This document shows positions 26,405-37,371 of a stretch of DNA of 64,000 nucleotides, piece by piece; position 1 is the stretch's first letter; every line of letters begins with the position of its first letter. The DNA is taken from assembly GCF_022844465.1 (NCBI RefSeq), contig NZ_JALHLP010000004.1:191735-255734 (forward strand). The letters are read 5' to 3'. The notes under the pieces were generated by a model. The model saw nothing but the letters and a program-made list of their open reading frames with translations, made no database searches and was not told the DNA's origin. This stretch comes from Bradyrhizobium sp. Lineage in GTDB: Bacteria; Pseudomonadota; Alphaproteobacteria; Rhizobiales; Xanthobacteraceae. Made by a program: the position numbers and the translations under genes.

Positions 26405-27121
26405 ATGGCCGCGCTCGCGCTGGCCTTTGTGGCCGGACTGCTGTCGATCCTGTCGCCCTGCGTGCTGCCGCTGGTGCCGATCGTGCTCGGGGCCGCGGTC
26501 GCCGCGCATCCGCTCGGCGCGCTGGCGCTGGCCTTGGGCCTTTCGATCTCGTTCACCGGAATCGGACTGCTGCTGGCGGTGGCGGGCTTTGCGCTCGGCG
26601 TCGACGCCGGCTTTTTCCGCGTCGCCGCCGCCATCGTCATGATCGCGCTCGGCGCGGTGCTGCTGATGCCGTCATGGCAGGCGCAACTGGCGGCGGCCGG
26701 CGGGCGGGTGTCGGCCTGGGCAGACCGGCAGTTTGCCGGCGTTTCATCGTCCGGTTTCGCCGGCCAGTTCGCGATCGGTCTGTTGCTCGGCGCGGTCTGG
26801 TCGCCCTGCGTCGGCCCGACGCTCGGCGCCGCCTCGCTGCTGGCGTCGCAGGGCCGCGACCTGCCGCAGGTGGCGCTGACCATGGCCGTTTTCGGAATAG
26901 GCGCCGGCCTGCCGCTGGTGCTGCTCGGATGGCTGTCGCGCGCCACCTTGATGCGGGTGCGTGCGCGGCTGATGTCGGCCGGAACGCTCGGCAAGGGCCT
27001 GCTCGGCGCCGCCTTCATCCTGATCGGCGCGGCCATTGTCTCCGGCGCCGACAAGAGGATCGAGGCCGCTCTGGTCGCGGCCTCGCCGCAATGGCTTACC
27101 GACCTGACGACGTCGTTTTAG
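26405..27121 (+). CDS. ccdA: CcdA/DsbD-type thiol-disulfide membrane carrier
   Basis: 238 residues with six predicted helices in the two-fold symmetrical arrangement of CcdA. The redox cysteines lie in LSILSPCVLPLVP at the first helix and GAVWSPCVGPTLG at the fourth. It passes electrons from cytoplasmic thioredoxin to periplasmic acceptors, most likely the exported thioredoxin encoded just upstream, with which it forms a two-gene unit. The gene ends at the edge of a rearranged stretch containing a signal peptidase remnant, but the C-terminus looks intact. Confidence 0.9.
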   Translation: MAALALAFVAGLLSILSPCVLPLVPIVLGAAVAAHPLGALALALGLSISFTGIGLLLAVAGFALGVDAGFFRVAAAIVMIALGAVLLMPSWQAQLAAAGGRVSAWADRQFAGVSSSGFAGQFAIGLLLGAVWSPCVGPTLGAASLLASQGRDLPQVALTMAVFGIGAGLPLVLLGWLSRATLMRVRARLMSAGTLGKGLLGAAFILIGAAIVSGADKRIEAALVAASPQWLTDLTTSF

Positions 27122-27309
27122 GTAGCGGGCGGCGGGGGCGAGCACCGTGATCCGTAGCCGTAAGGGAATTTCGAGGCCACCAGTGCGTCGCCGATCAGAA
27201 GCGTCGGCTCCGTCGAGCCGGATGGCACGCAAAACGTCTCGGCGATCGCGCCCTTGGCCACGAACACGATGCCACGATCGCGGCCAACTGCACCGCCTTG
27301 GCGCGCGAG
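27118..27309 (-). pseudogene. Internal fragment of a type I signal peptidase (LepB-like)
   Basis: A minus-strand frame reads IVFVAKGAIAETFCVPSG then STEPTLLIGDALVASKFPYG. This is the catalytic-serine region of signal peptidase I, usually PSGSMEPTL-IGD, here with Met changed to Thr. It has no start codon, no transmembrane N-terminus and no catalytic lysine region; after about 50 residues it degenerates and stops at 27118-27120, inside the end of ccdA. The frame is continuous with, and directly behind, the stop codon of the preceding unknown gene. Confidence 0.75.
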
Positions 27310-27777
27310 TTAGTCTTCTGAGGCTCCTTGCGCACCGTCGTCCTCATCACCTTCAATATCTATTTCTTTCACAACATCGGTTTCAACGAGCATTTTCCGC
27401 AAAGCCCCCAGATCACTAACTATGTCATCTATTTCGCTAACCAAGACCGCCTTTTCGGAAAAGAGGCCCATCTTTGCGGTCCCGAGACCCTCTGCAGATT
27501 TGCAACTTATCTTAAGCACATGAGCGACCTGCGAGCAGGTAAAGACCAGATCAGGCAAGGACAGGGTCGTTACAAAAGAATGTTTCTTATCCTCATCTGA
27601 TACATTCGCGCTAAAATAAGGAACGAAGATGTTTTGGCTGGGGAACGGCGCCCAAGCTGGCCAGATATCCACTATTAGTCCGGTGACCTCTAAGAGGGGA
27701 GGAAGGGGATCATCCCCTTCATCGCGAGCAGCGTTTTCCTTGTTATCGGATGCCGCAGTCGGTTCGTCACGGGTCAT
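27310..27777 (-). CDS. Unknown acidic protein, third gene of the low-G+C islet
   Basis: 155 residues that I do not recognise. Both ends are strongly acidic and low in complexity (DNKENAARDEGDD at the start; EIDIEGDEDDGAQ at the end). The middle looks folded, with beta-rich segments (LLEVTGLIVDIWPAWAPF, FVTTLSLPDLVFTCSQVAHV) and a predicted helix (VSEIDDIVSDLGALRKML). There is no signal peptide or membrane helix, so it should be cytoplasmic. Its ATG overlaps the stop of the upstream gene as ATGA, and AAAGGTG lies at a proper distance. Base composition is clearly lower in G+C than the chromosome around it, suggesting acquisition. Confidence 0.7.
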   Translation of the reverse strand: MTRDEPTAASDNKENAARDEGDDPLPPLLEVTGLIVDIWPAWAPFPSQNIFVPYFSANVSDEDKKHSFVTTLSLPDLVFTCSQVAHVLKISCKSAEGLGTAKMGLFSEKAVLVSEIDDIVSDLGALRKMLVETDVVKEIDIEGDEDDGAQGASED

Positions 27778-28217
27778 TGGGCACCTTTACTAGGACGGTG
27801 CGGCAGCTTTCTCCGCCGGTTACTCTGTGACCTTACCGATCTGCCGTAATAGGACGCGATTTCGTTGCCTGGAATTGACGAAGCACGAGACTTCCGTACG
27901 GACTCGGTGCTGAATGCCTCAGCAGCTTTCGACTGAAACTCTGGTCTGTGTACAGGAATATCCAAATCCAACTGCGAAAGCATAACGCTAATCTTTTTGG
28001 TTTGTCCTTCCTTAGGAGGCTCGACCCAGACTTGAGCTAATTCCCGAAGTTGCGTCGCAATTTTCTGTTGAGGGATAGGCGAAGAGCTAAACAGCAGACC
28101 TGAAGGACGAGTCTCTGTGGAGACACTGCGGTTGTTCCGGCTCTCGAACAGAGCGATAAAGTAAAACCCCAAAAGCAACAGGAAAAGCAACAGCATTAGT
28201 CCAATAAGGGGGAGCAT
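27774..28217 (-). CDS. Unknown single-pass membrane protein, second gene of the islet
   Basis: 147 residues, family not recognised. The first 25 residues are one very hydrophobic helix (LIGLMLLLFLLLLGFYFIAL). A Ser/Arg-rich linker, a possible small domain with KKISVMLSQLDLDIPVH, and a basic tail (RSQSNRRRKLPHRPSKG) follow. The opposite charges of this tail and the acidic partner downstream could mean a direct contact, which is inference. AAAGGAAAGAGG stands right before the ATG, and the start overlaps the previous stop as TAATG, so translation is coupled. G+C is low compared with tldD. Confidence 0.72.
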   Translation of the reverse strand: MLPLIGLMLLLFLLLLGFYFIALFESRNNRSVSTETRPSGLLFSSSPIPQQKIATQLRELAQVWVEPPKEGQTKKISVMLSQLDLDIPVHRPEFQSKAAEAFSTESVRKSRASSIPGNEIASYYGRSVRSQSNRRRKLPHRPSKGAQ

Positions 28218-28672
28218 TACCTCTTTCCTTTAAAATGCACTACGGCATACGAAAGCAGGAGCTGAACGCCGAGCCAAGCTAGAAATATCATTGTAGCGCG
28301 CAACGCGACATTGTCGGGCAGGAACGCGATGCGTTGGCCAGCGTCGAGAGTTACATCATGCAATCGGGCGAGATTGAAAAATACGGCGCTGATCACACAA
28401 AGAGAGAAAAAGAAGACAAATATGCGTCCCGACTTGCGGATCACAGCGGTACAGGCAAAGTGGAGGCTTACTGCAAACACCAACACATAGCCAATAAGAC
28501 CGATTTGAGTTGGTAAGTTGGTCAATTCCTTCCCAGTCAACCCTCCATCGAGAGCTAATATAACGCCAAGTGCGGCCCCCAAGACCGCTGAAATCGTTCC
28601 TTCGCAGGGTAACGGCTGGATCCAAGACCGCATATTGGCAAGGGCATCAATTTGATAGCTGCGAACCCACAA
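28217..28672 (-). CDS. Unknown four-helix membrane protein, first gene of the islet
   Basis: About 151 residues with four predicted membrane helices (around TISAVLGAALGVILAL, IGLIGYVLVFAVSLHFA, FVFFFSLCVISAVFF, and IFLAWLGVQLLLSYAVV). I do not recognise a family. The start is uncertain: TTG at 28672 has AGAGG eight bases upstream; TTG at 28696 and ATG at 28633 are in the same frame. The gene begins within a few bases of the tldD stop on the same strand, so it may be transcribed from the tldD promoter. Its stop and the next start share one base. The low G+C and tight packing with two further unknown genes mark an acquired operon. Confidence 0.7.
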   Translation of the reverse strand: MWVRSYQIDALANMRSWIQPLPCEGTISAVLGAALGVILALDGGLTGKELTNLPTQIGLIGYVLVFAVSLHFACTAVIRKSGRIFVFFFSLCVISAVFFNLARLHDVTLDAGQRIAFLPDNVALRATMIFLAWLGVQLLLSYAVVHFKGKR

Positions 28673-28696
28673 TAGCACAACCTCTGATGTCCGCAA

Positions 28697-30121
28697 TCAA
28701 CCCGTTCCCCCAACCGTGATCTTCTCCATCCGCAGCGTCGGCTGGCCGACGCCGACCGGCACGCCCTGGCCGTTCTTGCCGCAGGTGCCGATGCCGGTGT
28801 CGAGCGCGAGGTCGTTGCCGACCATGGTGATGCGATGCAGGTCGGTCGGCCCGTTGCCGATCAGCATCGCGCCCTTGAGCGGCGCGCCGACCTTGCCGTT
28901 CTCGATTCGGTAGGCCTCGGTGCACTGGAACACGTATTTGCCCGAGGTGATGTCGACCTGGCCGCCGCCGAAATTCGCCGCATAGATGCCGTTCTTCACC
29001 GAAGCCAGAATTTCCGCCGGATCGCGGTCGCCCGCCAGCATATAGGTGTTGGTCATGCGCGGCATCGGCACATGGGCGTAGCTCTGGCGGCGGCCGTTGC
29101 CGGTCGGCTTCATGTTCATCAGCCGCGCGTTCTGGCGGTCCTGCATGTAGCCGACCAGGATGCCGTCCTCGATCAGCACGGTGCGGTTGGTCGGGGTGCC
29201 CTCGTCGTCGATGGAGAGAGAACCACGCCGCGCGGCCATGGTGCCGTCGTCGACCACCGTGACGCCCTTGGCCGCGACCTGCTTGCCCATCAATCCTGCG
29301 AAAGCTGAAGTCTGCTTGCGGTTGAAGTCGCCTTCGAGCCCGTGGCCGACCGCCTCGTGCAGCATCACGCCGGGCCAGCCGGCGCCCAGCACCACGTCCA
29401 TCTCGCCGGCCGGCGCGGGGATCGATTCCAGATTGACCAGCGCCTCGCGGATGGCGCCGTCGGCGGCCTCGCGCCACGCCTTGGTTTCGATGAAGCGCGC
29501 ATAGCCCTCGCGGCCGCCATAGCCCTTGCTGCCGCTCTCCTGGCGGTCGCCCTGGCCGGCGACCACGGAAACGTTGACCCGCACCAGGGGCCGGATGTCG
29601 CGGTAGCTTTCGCCGTCGGGGCGCAGGATTTCTACCACCTGCCAGGTGGCCCCCAGGCTGATGGACGCCTGCCGCACCCGCGGGTCCTTGTCGCGGACAT
29701 AGGCGTCGATCTCGGCCAGCAGCTTCACCTTGGCCTCGAACCCCGGCGCGTCGAGCGGGTTGTCATCGCCATAGAGCCGCACATTGGTATGCGCCGGCGC
29801 CGGCGCGAAACGGCCGCTGTAGCCGCCGCGGACGGCAGCGACCGCATCGGCGGCGCGGACCAGCGCCGGCAGCGAGACGTCGGAGGAATGCGCATAGCCG
29901 ACCGCATCGTCCTTGACGGCGCGCAGGCCGAACCCCTGCGAGGTGTCGTAGGTCGCCTGCTTCAGCCTTCCATTGTCGAACGCCAGCGCTTCGGTCTGGC
30001 CATATTCCAGGAACAGTTCGCCATCGTCGGCGCCCTCAAGCCCCCGCGCGATCTCGCGTCGGACGGCATCGCGGTCGAGATTGGCGCGGTCGAGCAGGGA
30101 GGTGGTGGCGGGATTGGTCAT
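28697..30121 (-). CDS. tldD: TldD family metalloprotease
   Basis: 474 residues. The zinc-binding motif is HEAVGHGLEGD, of the HExxxH type characteristic of TldD, within GWPGVMLHEAVGHG. The glycine-rich C-terminal part (ANFGGGQVDITSGKYVF, then GNDLALDTGIGTCGKNGQGV) is also typical. With TldE it forms a heterodimeric peptidase that trims unfolded peptides, including modified-peptide precursors. No tldE is seen in this window. The start at 30121 (MTNPATTSLLDRA) is the family start; upstream in-frame sequence has no resemblance. A low-G+C three-gene islet follows immediately downstream on the same strand. Confidence 0.93.
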   Translation of the reverse strand: MTNPATTSLLDRANLDRDAVRREIARGLEGADDGELFLEYGQTEALAFDNGRLKQATYDTSQGFGLRAVKDDAVGYAHSSDVSLPALVRAADAVAAVRGGYSGRFAPAPAHTNVRLYGDDNPLDAPGFEAKVKLLAEIDAYVRDKDPRVRQASISLGATWQVVEILRPDGESYRDIRPLVRVNVSVVAGQGDRQESGSKGYGGREGYARFIETKAWREAADGAIREALVNLESIPAPAGEMDVVLGAGWPGVMLHEAVGHGLEGDFNRKQTSAFAGLMGKQVAAKGVTVVDDGTMAARRGSLSIDDEGTPTNRTVLIEDGILVGYMQDRQNARLMNMKPTGNGRRQSYAHVPMPRMTNTYMLAGDRDPAEILASVKNGIYAANFGGGQVDITSGKYVFQCTEAYRIENGKVGAPLKGAMLIGNGPTDLHRITMVGNDLALDTGIGTCGKNGQGVPVGVGQPTLRMEKITVGGTG

Positions 30122-30315
30122 GCAGGCTCCGATTTTCAAGTAAGCGCCATCGTTGCGAACGCAGGACCCATAACCGCAGGCGCCAGAATTTGCGGCACAC
30201 CTGCGGCACGCATCAGTATCCACGGACACCCGCGGCTATGGTCCGGGCTCGCGCTTCGCTCGGCCGAGACGACAGTAATGAAGATAAGCGCGATTGTCGC
30301 GAAAGGGGAGCCCCC

Positions 30316-30852
30316 TCACGGCAGCTTGTCATACCCTTCGCCCAGCCCGTTCAGGCTGAGCGGAAAGCCGATGCCCTCCTCCGGCGTCTCGAAGATGATG
30401 AAGGTTGCGGTCTTGGCGGTCCGGAACTGGCCGAGCAGCTTCTCGTCCATCACCACCTCGGCGACGCAGCCATTGGGCAGGCAACGGACGAAACCAGCGC
30501 GGCCGACGTCCTGGTTGTCGAGCTTGAGCCCGAGGCCGGAGGGCAGCAGCACGCCGAGCGGCGCCACCACCCGCATCAGCTTGCTCTTCTGGTCGGCGGT
30601 TTTCAGCACGATCACGGTCAGCCCGGCGTTGGAGCGGTCCTCGGCGACCACGCTCTGGATCAGCGCGCATTGCTCGCCTTGCGCGCCCGGCGGGGTGTCG
30701 CAGCGGATCTGCCAGTCGCCATGGACCGACCGCACCGCGCCTTGCGCACCGGCGGTCTGGGTCAAGCCGAGCAGAAAAGCGGCGGCGAGCAGGGCGCCGA
30801 GCCAGCAGGTCGGTCCCCTCTCGAGTTTCGCCTGATATCTCGAGCGTCCCAT
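30316..30852 (-). CDS. Invasion-associated locus B (IalB) family protein
   Basis: 178 residues with a signal peptide (WLGALLAAAFLLGLTQTAGA) and a mature IalB domain: HGDWQIRCDTPPGAQGEQC at its start, then ALIQSVVAEDRSN, and a disulfide-type pair around FVRCLPNGCVAEV. These periplasmic proteins are widespread in Rhizobiales; the name comes from Bartonella and no invasion role follows. The start at 30852 is favoured by an AGAGG about ten bases upstream; a 30918 ATG lacks one. It precedes tldD on the same strand with an approximately 190-base gap. Confidence 0.85.
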   Translation of the reverse strand: MGRSRYQAKLERGPTCWLGALLAAAFLLGLTQTAGAQGAVRSVHGDWQIRCDTPPGAQGEQCALIQSVVAEDRSNAGLTVIVLKTADQKSKLMRVVAPLGVLLPSGLGLKLDNQDVGRAGFVRCLPNGCVAEVVMDEKLLGQFRTAKTATFIIFETPEEGIGFPLSLNGLGEGYDKLP

Positions 30853-31390
30853 CCGGGTCGATCCTCTGACATTTCCGGCCTCGCCGGTGACGGGTTTCGC
30901 AGACCAATTCAAAGCCATACCGGGTCACGCGCCCTGCCACCCGACTTGTCCGGACTGATACGCAATCACGGCGTCTTGAAGGCGGTCGTTGGTCCGCTCG
31001 CGCCGGGGCCGGCCCGCCGCGGCGGTCGCGAATCATGTTCCTCGAAAACACCCTGACCGTGCCTACCTCCGGCAATCCGCCTGTCAAGCCGGCGTGCCGA
31101 CCAAACCGCGGATTTTGGGTGATTGACTGGAAAAACCCGGCATCCCGCGAATACAAGGTGACGCATGGCCGAACCTCCCACTACTGCATTGCGAGAGCCT
31201 TGGAATTATGGTTTGAGAGGCTGGATTTTGACGCGTCCTGACGATCTGGCCTCGGTACTGAAAGCGCACTTGCGATGAAGGTGTACTTGCAAAGTTCTTG
31301 CGGTCGGCGGTTTGGAGGCGCGGGTCGAGCGGCATTTTCAGCCACCTGGCTGAGGTGCCCAGGGGATTTATTCAAGGGAGCGCGAGCGGC
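30853..31390. other. Gene-free stretch upstream of the cytochrome oxidase genes
   Basis: No convincing gene lies here. It separates the minus-strand IalB gene from the plus-strand coxB and should hold both promoters. The part near 31180-31330 has lower G+C than its surroundings (for example TTGGAATTATGGTTTGAG), as expected of a promoter zone, but I cannot assign -35/-10 boxes or a known regulator site with confidence. Confidence 0.5.
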
Positions 31391-33974
<2,584 letters not shown>

Positions 33975-34034
33975 CGCCTCCTTTGGGGCGCGCCACTGGC
34001 GCGCGCCGCGCACTTGAAACCAAGCGAGATCATC

Positions 34035-35018
34035 TTGTCGGTAGTCGAGCATAACGCCATCGATGTTCGTCCCCGGATTTCCGAGGCGGAAGTCGGCGAC
34101 TACCTGGCGCTGCTGAAGCCGCGGGTGATGTCGCTCGTGATCTTCACCGCGCTGGTCGGCCTCGTGATAGCGCCGGGCCACGTCCATCCGGTCCTGGGCT
34201 TCACCTCGATCCTCTGCATCGCGGTCGGCGCCGGCGCATCGGGCGCGCTGAACATGGCCTTTGAGGGCGATATCGACGCCTTGATGTCGCGCACCGCCAA
34301 CCGGCCGATTCCGCGCGGACGCATCACCCAGCAGGAAGCGATGACGTTCGGCCTGATCCTGGCTTTCTTCTCGGTCATGACGCTCGGTATCCTCGTCAAC
34401 TGGCTGGCCGGGGCCTTGCTGGCGTTCACGATCTTCTTCTATGTGGTGGTCTATACCCTGTGGCTGAAGCGCTGGACTGCCCAGAACATCGTGATCGGCG
34501 GCGCCGCCGGTGCGCTGCCGCCCGTCGTGGCGTGGGCGGCCGCCACCGGCTCGCTGTCGGTCGAGCCGTGGTTGCTGTTCCTCATCATCTTCTTCTGGAC
34601 CCCGCCGCATTTCTGGGCGCTGGCGCTGTTTCGCAGCGACGACTACGCCCGGGCCGGCGTGCCGATGCTGCCGGTGGTCGCCGGCCCCGACGCCACGCGC
34701 CTGCAGATCCTGCTCTACACCCTGGTGCTGGTGGCGGTCGCGTTGGCGCCCTGGCCGCTCGGCTATTTCGACGCGGTCTACGGCGTCATCTCGCTGGTGC
34801 TCGGCGCCGGCATGATGTGGCTTGCGGTCGATGTCTATCGCTACCGCGAGGGCAAAGCGGCGCTGCGCGCGACGCGGCGGCTGTTCGCCTTCTCGATCGT
34901 TTATCTGTTCGCGCTGTTCGCGACGCTGCTGCTCGATGTCGTCGTCCGCGCGGTCGCGCCTGTGATCCGCGCGGTCGCCCCTGCGATCCGCGCGGCAGTC
35001 GCCTCCGTGACCGGGTAG
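34035..35018 (+). CDS. ctaB: Protoheme IX farnesyltransferase (heme O synthase)
   Basis: An inner-membrane prenyltransferase of the UbiA family that adds a farnesyl group to heme B on the way to heme A. Signatures include [17 protein letters not shown] and [13 protein letters not shown]. In the prenyl-diphosphate motif the sequence is NMAFEGDID: the first aspartate of the usual NxxxDxxxD is glutamate. Later, [13 protein letters not shown] is typical. The start is taken as TTG at 34035 ([11 protein letters not shown]), in line with family N-termini; TTG at 34014 is the alternative. It lies between ctaD and the small coxF-like gene, where it belongs in this operon. Confidence 0.93.
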   Translation: MSVVEHNAIDVRPRISEAEVGDYLALLKPRVMSLVIFTALVGLVIAPGHVHPVLGFTSILCIAVGAGASGALNMAFEGDIDALMSRTANRPIPRGRITQQEAMTFGLILAFFSVMTLGILVNWLAGALLAFTIFFYVVVYTLWLKRWTAQNIVIGGAAGALPPVVAWAAATGSLSVEPWLLFLIIFFWTPPHFWALALFRSDDYARAGVPMLPVVAGPDATRLQILLYTLVLVAVALAPWPLGYFDAVYGVISLVLGAGMMWLAVDVYRYREGKAALRATRRLFAFSIVYLFALFATLLLDVVVRAVAPVIRAVAPAIRAAVASVTG

Positions 35019-35036
35019 GGGGCGCATGGCGTGGGA

Positions 35037-35201
35037 ATGGATGACAAGCAGATGCCAGATGGAATCGTCCTCAACGAGGCGCAGAAAAGAAGCCGCCGGC
35101 AGCGCTCGATCGCCATCGCGCTCGCGCTCACCGTGCTGGTCGTGCTGTTTTTCGCCGTAACCATCGTCAAGGGGCCGGGCGTCCTCGTGCGCCCGATATG
35201 A
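35037..35201 (+). CDS. coxF: CoxF-like small single-helix protein
   Basis: 54 residues. A polar N-terminus ([20 protein letters not shown]) is followed by one membrane helix ([20 protein letters not shown]) and the short tail [10 protein letters not shown]. The position between ctaB and ctaG and the size match the small protein called CoxF in Rhizobiales oxidase operons; its function is not known. The stop overlaps the ctaG start as ATGA. Confidence 0.8.
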   Translation: MDDKQMPDGIVLNEAQKRSRRQRSIAIALALTVLVVLFFAVTIVKGPGVLVRPI

Positions 35202-35851
35202 GTGAGATGACAGAAGCACCGCAGACAACAGGGGGCCATGCGCCGGGCGCGACCACCGTTTCGCGCCGTACCCTGACGCGCGATGCGGTGGTGGCGTCGA
35301 TTTGCGGTTTCGTCGTCGTGCTGATGCTTGGCGCCTCCTATGCGGCGGTGCCTTTCTACAACTGGTTCTGCCGCGTCACCGGCTTCAACGGCACCACCCA
35401 GGTCGCGACCTCGGCGCCCTCCGGCGCGCCGCTGGCGCGCAAGATCGCGGTGCGGTTCGACGCCAATGTTGCACCGGGCCTGCCATGGAAGTTCGAGCCC
35501 GAGCAGAACGAGATCGAGGTCCGGATCGGCGAAGTCGTCACCGTGTTCTATACCGTGACCAACCAGGCCGCGCGCAAGACCTTCGCGCAGGCGGCCTACA
35601 ATGTCGCGCCGCTCACGGTCGGGGCCTATTTCCAGAAGATCAATTGCTTCTGCTTCACCGAACAGACCATGGATCCGGGCGAGAAGCGCCAGATGCCCGT
35701 GGTATTCTATGTCGATCCGGCGCTGGCCGCGGACCGCGACAATGACGGGCTGAAGACCATCACGCTGTCCTACACCTTCTATCCCATGCGCGATCCGGCG
35801 CCCCGGCCGGTGGCGGCCGGCGAAGGCGACAGGCGCAGGGGAAACCTTTGA
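35198..35851 (+). CDS. ctaG: Cytochrome c oxidase assembly protein CtaG/Cox11
   Basis: 217 residues: one N-terminal membrane helix ([20 protein letters not shown]) and a periplasmic immunoglobulin-like copper-binding domain. The copper-binding CFCF motif is present in [16 protein letters not shown]. Cox11 delivers copper to the CuB site of subunit I. The segment [15 protein letters not shown] right after the helix is a family hallmark. It overlaps coxF by four bases and is followed after about 110 bases by subunit III. Confidence 0.94.
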   Translation: MSEMTEAPQTTGGHAPGATTVSRRTLTRDAVVASICGFVVVLMLGASYAAVPFYNWFCRVTGFNGTTQVATSAPSGAPLARKIAVRFDANVAPGLPWKFEPEQNEIEVRIGEVVTVFYTVTNQAARKTFAQAAYNVAPLTVGAYFQKINCFCFTEQTMDPGEKRQMPVVFYVDPALAADRDNDGLKTITLSYTFYPMRDPAPRPVAAGEGDRRRGNL

Positions 35852-35960
35852 TCCCGGCGAGGTCCGCGCGAGCGGAATTTCGCGTTTGGTTTTGAGACAG
35901 GTTTGAGTTTTTGAGACGAAGACGTGCCGAAGGTACGGCACCGCTAACGGAGAGACCGCA

Positions 35961-36851
35961 ATGGCTACGGCGCAAGTCAAGCATCACGACTACCATCTCG
36001 TCGATCCGAGCCCGTGGCCGATCGTGGGCTCGGTCTCGGCCTTTATCATGGCGGTGGGCGCCATCGCGTGGATGCACAAGATGTTCGCCGGCGCGCCGAT
36101 CGTGTTCGGCATCGGCACCATCGGCGTGCTCTACACCATGGCGAGCTGGTGGGCCGACGTGATCCGCGAAGCCCAGTACAAGGGCGACCACACCCGCGTG
36201 GTCCAGATCAGCCACCGCTACGGCATGATCCTGTTCATCGCTTCCGAGGTGATGTTCTTCGTCGCTTGGTTCTGGGCATTCTTCAACTCCGCGCTGTTCC
36301 CCGCCGACGCCGTCCAGGCCACGCGCGACGCGGTGTTCGGCTGCGGTCCGGGGACGGCGATGGGCGCCTGCACCGTGCCGGGAACCTGGCCGCCGAAGGG
36401 CATCGAAACCTTCGATCCCTGGCATCTGCCGCTGCTCAACACGCTGCTGCTGCTGACCTCTGGCACCACGGTAACATGGGCGCACCATGCGCTGCTCGAG
36501 GGCGACCGCAAAGGCCTGAAATACGGCCTGATCCTCACCGTTCTGCTCGGCGCGGCGTTCACCGCGGTGCAGGCCTACGAGTATGCCCACGCCTCCTTCG
36601 CGTTCTCCGGCAACATCTACGGCGCGACCTTCTTCATGGCGACCGGCTTCCATGGCTTCCACGTCCTGGTCGGCACCGTGTTCCTCCTGGTCTGCCTGCT
36701 CCGCGCCTATGCCGGCCACTTTACCCCGACCCAGCATCTCGGCTTCGAATTTGCCGCCTGGTACTGGCACTTTGTCGACGTGGTCTGGCTGTTCCTGTTC
36801 ATCTGCATCTATGTCTGGTTCCGGGGCGCGGGGCCGGTGGCCGGCCACTGA
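35961..36851 (+). CDS. ctaE: Cytochrome c oxidase subunit III
   Basis: 296 residues and seven predicted helices. Conserved segments include [16 protein letters not shown] at the start, [20 protein letters not shown], a [13 protein letters not shown] loop, [19 protein letters not shown], and the closing [20 protein letters not shown]. The subunit stabilises the catalytic core. The start ATG follows CGGAGAGACCGCA. A strong terminator stands directly downstream, so the oxidase operon may end here or be attenuated before DUF983. Confidence 0.95.
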   Translation: MATAQVKHHDYHLVDPSPWPIVGSVSAFIMAVGAIAWMHKMFAGAPIVFGIGTIGVLYTMASWWADVIREAQYKGDHTRVVQISHRYGMILFIASEVMFFVAWFWAFFNSALFPADAVQATRDAVFGCGPGTAMGACTVPGTWPPKGIETFDPWHLPLLNTLLLLTSGTTVTWAHHALLEGDRKGLKYGLILTVLLGAAFTAVQAYEYAHASFAFSGNIYGATFFMATGFHGFHVLVGTVFLLVCLLRAYAGHFTPTQHLGFEFAAWYWHFVDVVWLFLFICIYVWFRGAGPVAGH

Positions 36852-36870
36852 CGCAGGCGGGACGTGCTAC

Positions 36871-36902
36871 AAGGGGCGGTCGGCCAGGACCGCCCCTTTT
36901 TC
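36871..36902 (+). terminator. Strong intrinsic terminator after ctaE
   Basis: AAGGGGCGGTC (36871-36881) pairs perfectly with GACCGCCCCTT (36888-36898) around the loop GGCCAG, followed by a T-run. This would end or reduce transcription of the oxidase operon. Confidence 0.92.
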
Positions 36903-36981
36903 GTGTTCATGGGATTGCCAGGCGAATGAGAGCCCGGCTCCTGCTCAATCGAAACCGGCAACGGTTCGGAAAATAGAGCCA

Positions 36982-37371
36982 ATGTCAGATCACGCGGTAT
37001 CGACCTTGACCGAGAGCGCGATGCGCGGAATTGCCTGCCGCTGCCCGCGCTGTGGCAAGGGCAAGCTTTACGCGGGCTTCCTCCGTCTGCGGCCCCGTTG
37101 CGAGTCCTGCGGGCTGGACTACGCCTTTATCGATACCGGTGACGGACCTGCCGTCTTCGTGATCATGCTCGCCGGCGCCATCGTCGTCGCCGCCGCGCTG
37201 ATCGTCGAGGTCAAGTACCAGCCGCCGTTCTGGCTGCATGCAGCGCTGTGGCTGCCGCTGATCGTCGCAACCACGTTGCTGCCGCTGCGCGCCATGAAAT
37301 CGCTCCTGATCGCGCTGCAGTACCATCACAAGGCCGCGCCGGGCCGGCTGATCGACCGCGAGCCGAAATGA
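36982..37371 (+). CDS. DUF983 domain protein
   Basis: 129 residues: an N-terminal zinc-ribbon-like pair (CRCPRCGKGKLY and RCESCGLDY) and two membrane helices (AVFVIMLAGAIVVAAALIV; AALWLPLIVATTLLPL). DUF983 genes regularly sit between oxidase subunit III and surf1 in alphaproteobacteria, which suggests a role in oxidase biogenesis; the activity is unknown. The start ATG at 36982 lacks a strong ribosome site. The stop overlaps the next start as ATGA. It is the first gene behind the terminator. Confidence 0.9.
   Translation: MSDHAVSTLTESAMRGIACRCPRCGKGKLYAGFLRLRPRCESCGLDYAFIDTGDGPAVFVIMLAGAIVVAAALIVEVKYQPPFWLHAALWLPLIVATTLLPLRAMKSLLIALQYHHKAAPGRLIDREPK

Noticed and set aside
28334..28516. Short plus-strand frame opposite the first islet gene
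   Set aside because: 60 codons, no ribosome site, and it is opposed to a gene with four clear membrane helices and coupled translation.
31320..31360. Inverted repeat CAGCCA-CCTGG-CTG before ctaC
   Set aside because: Stem too short and imperfect to call an operator or RNA structure.
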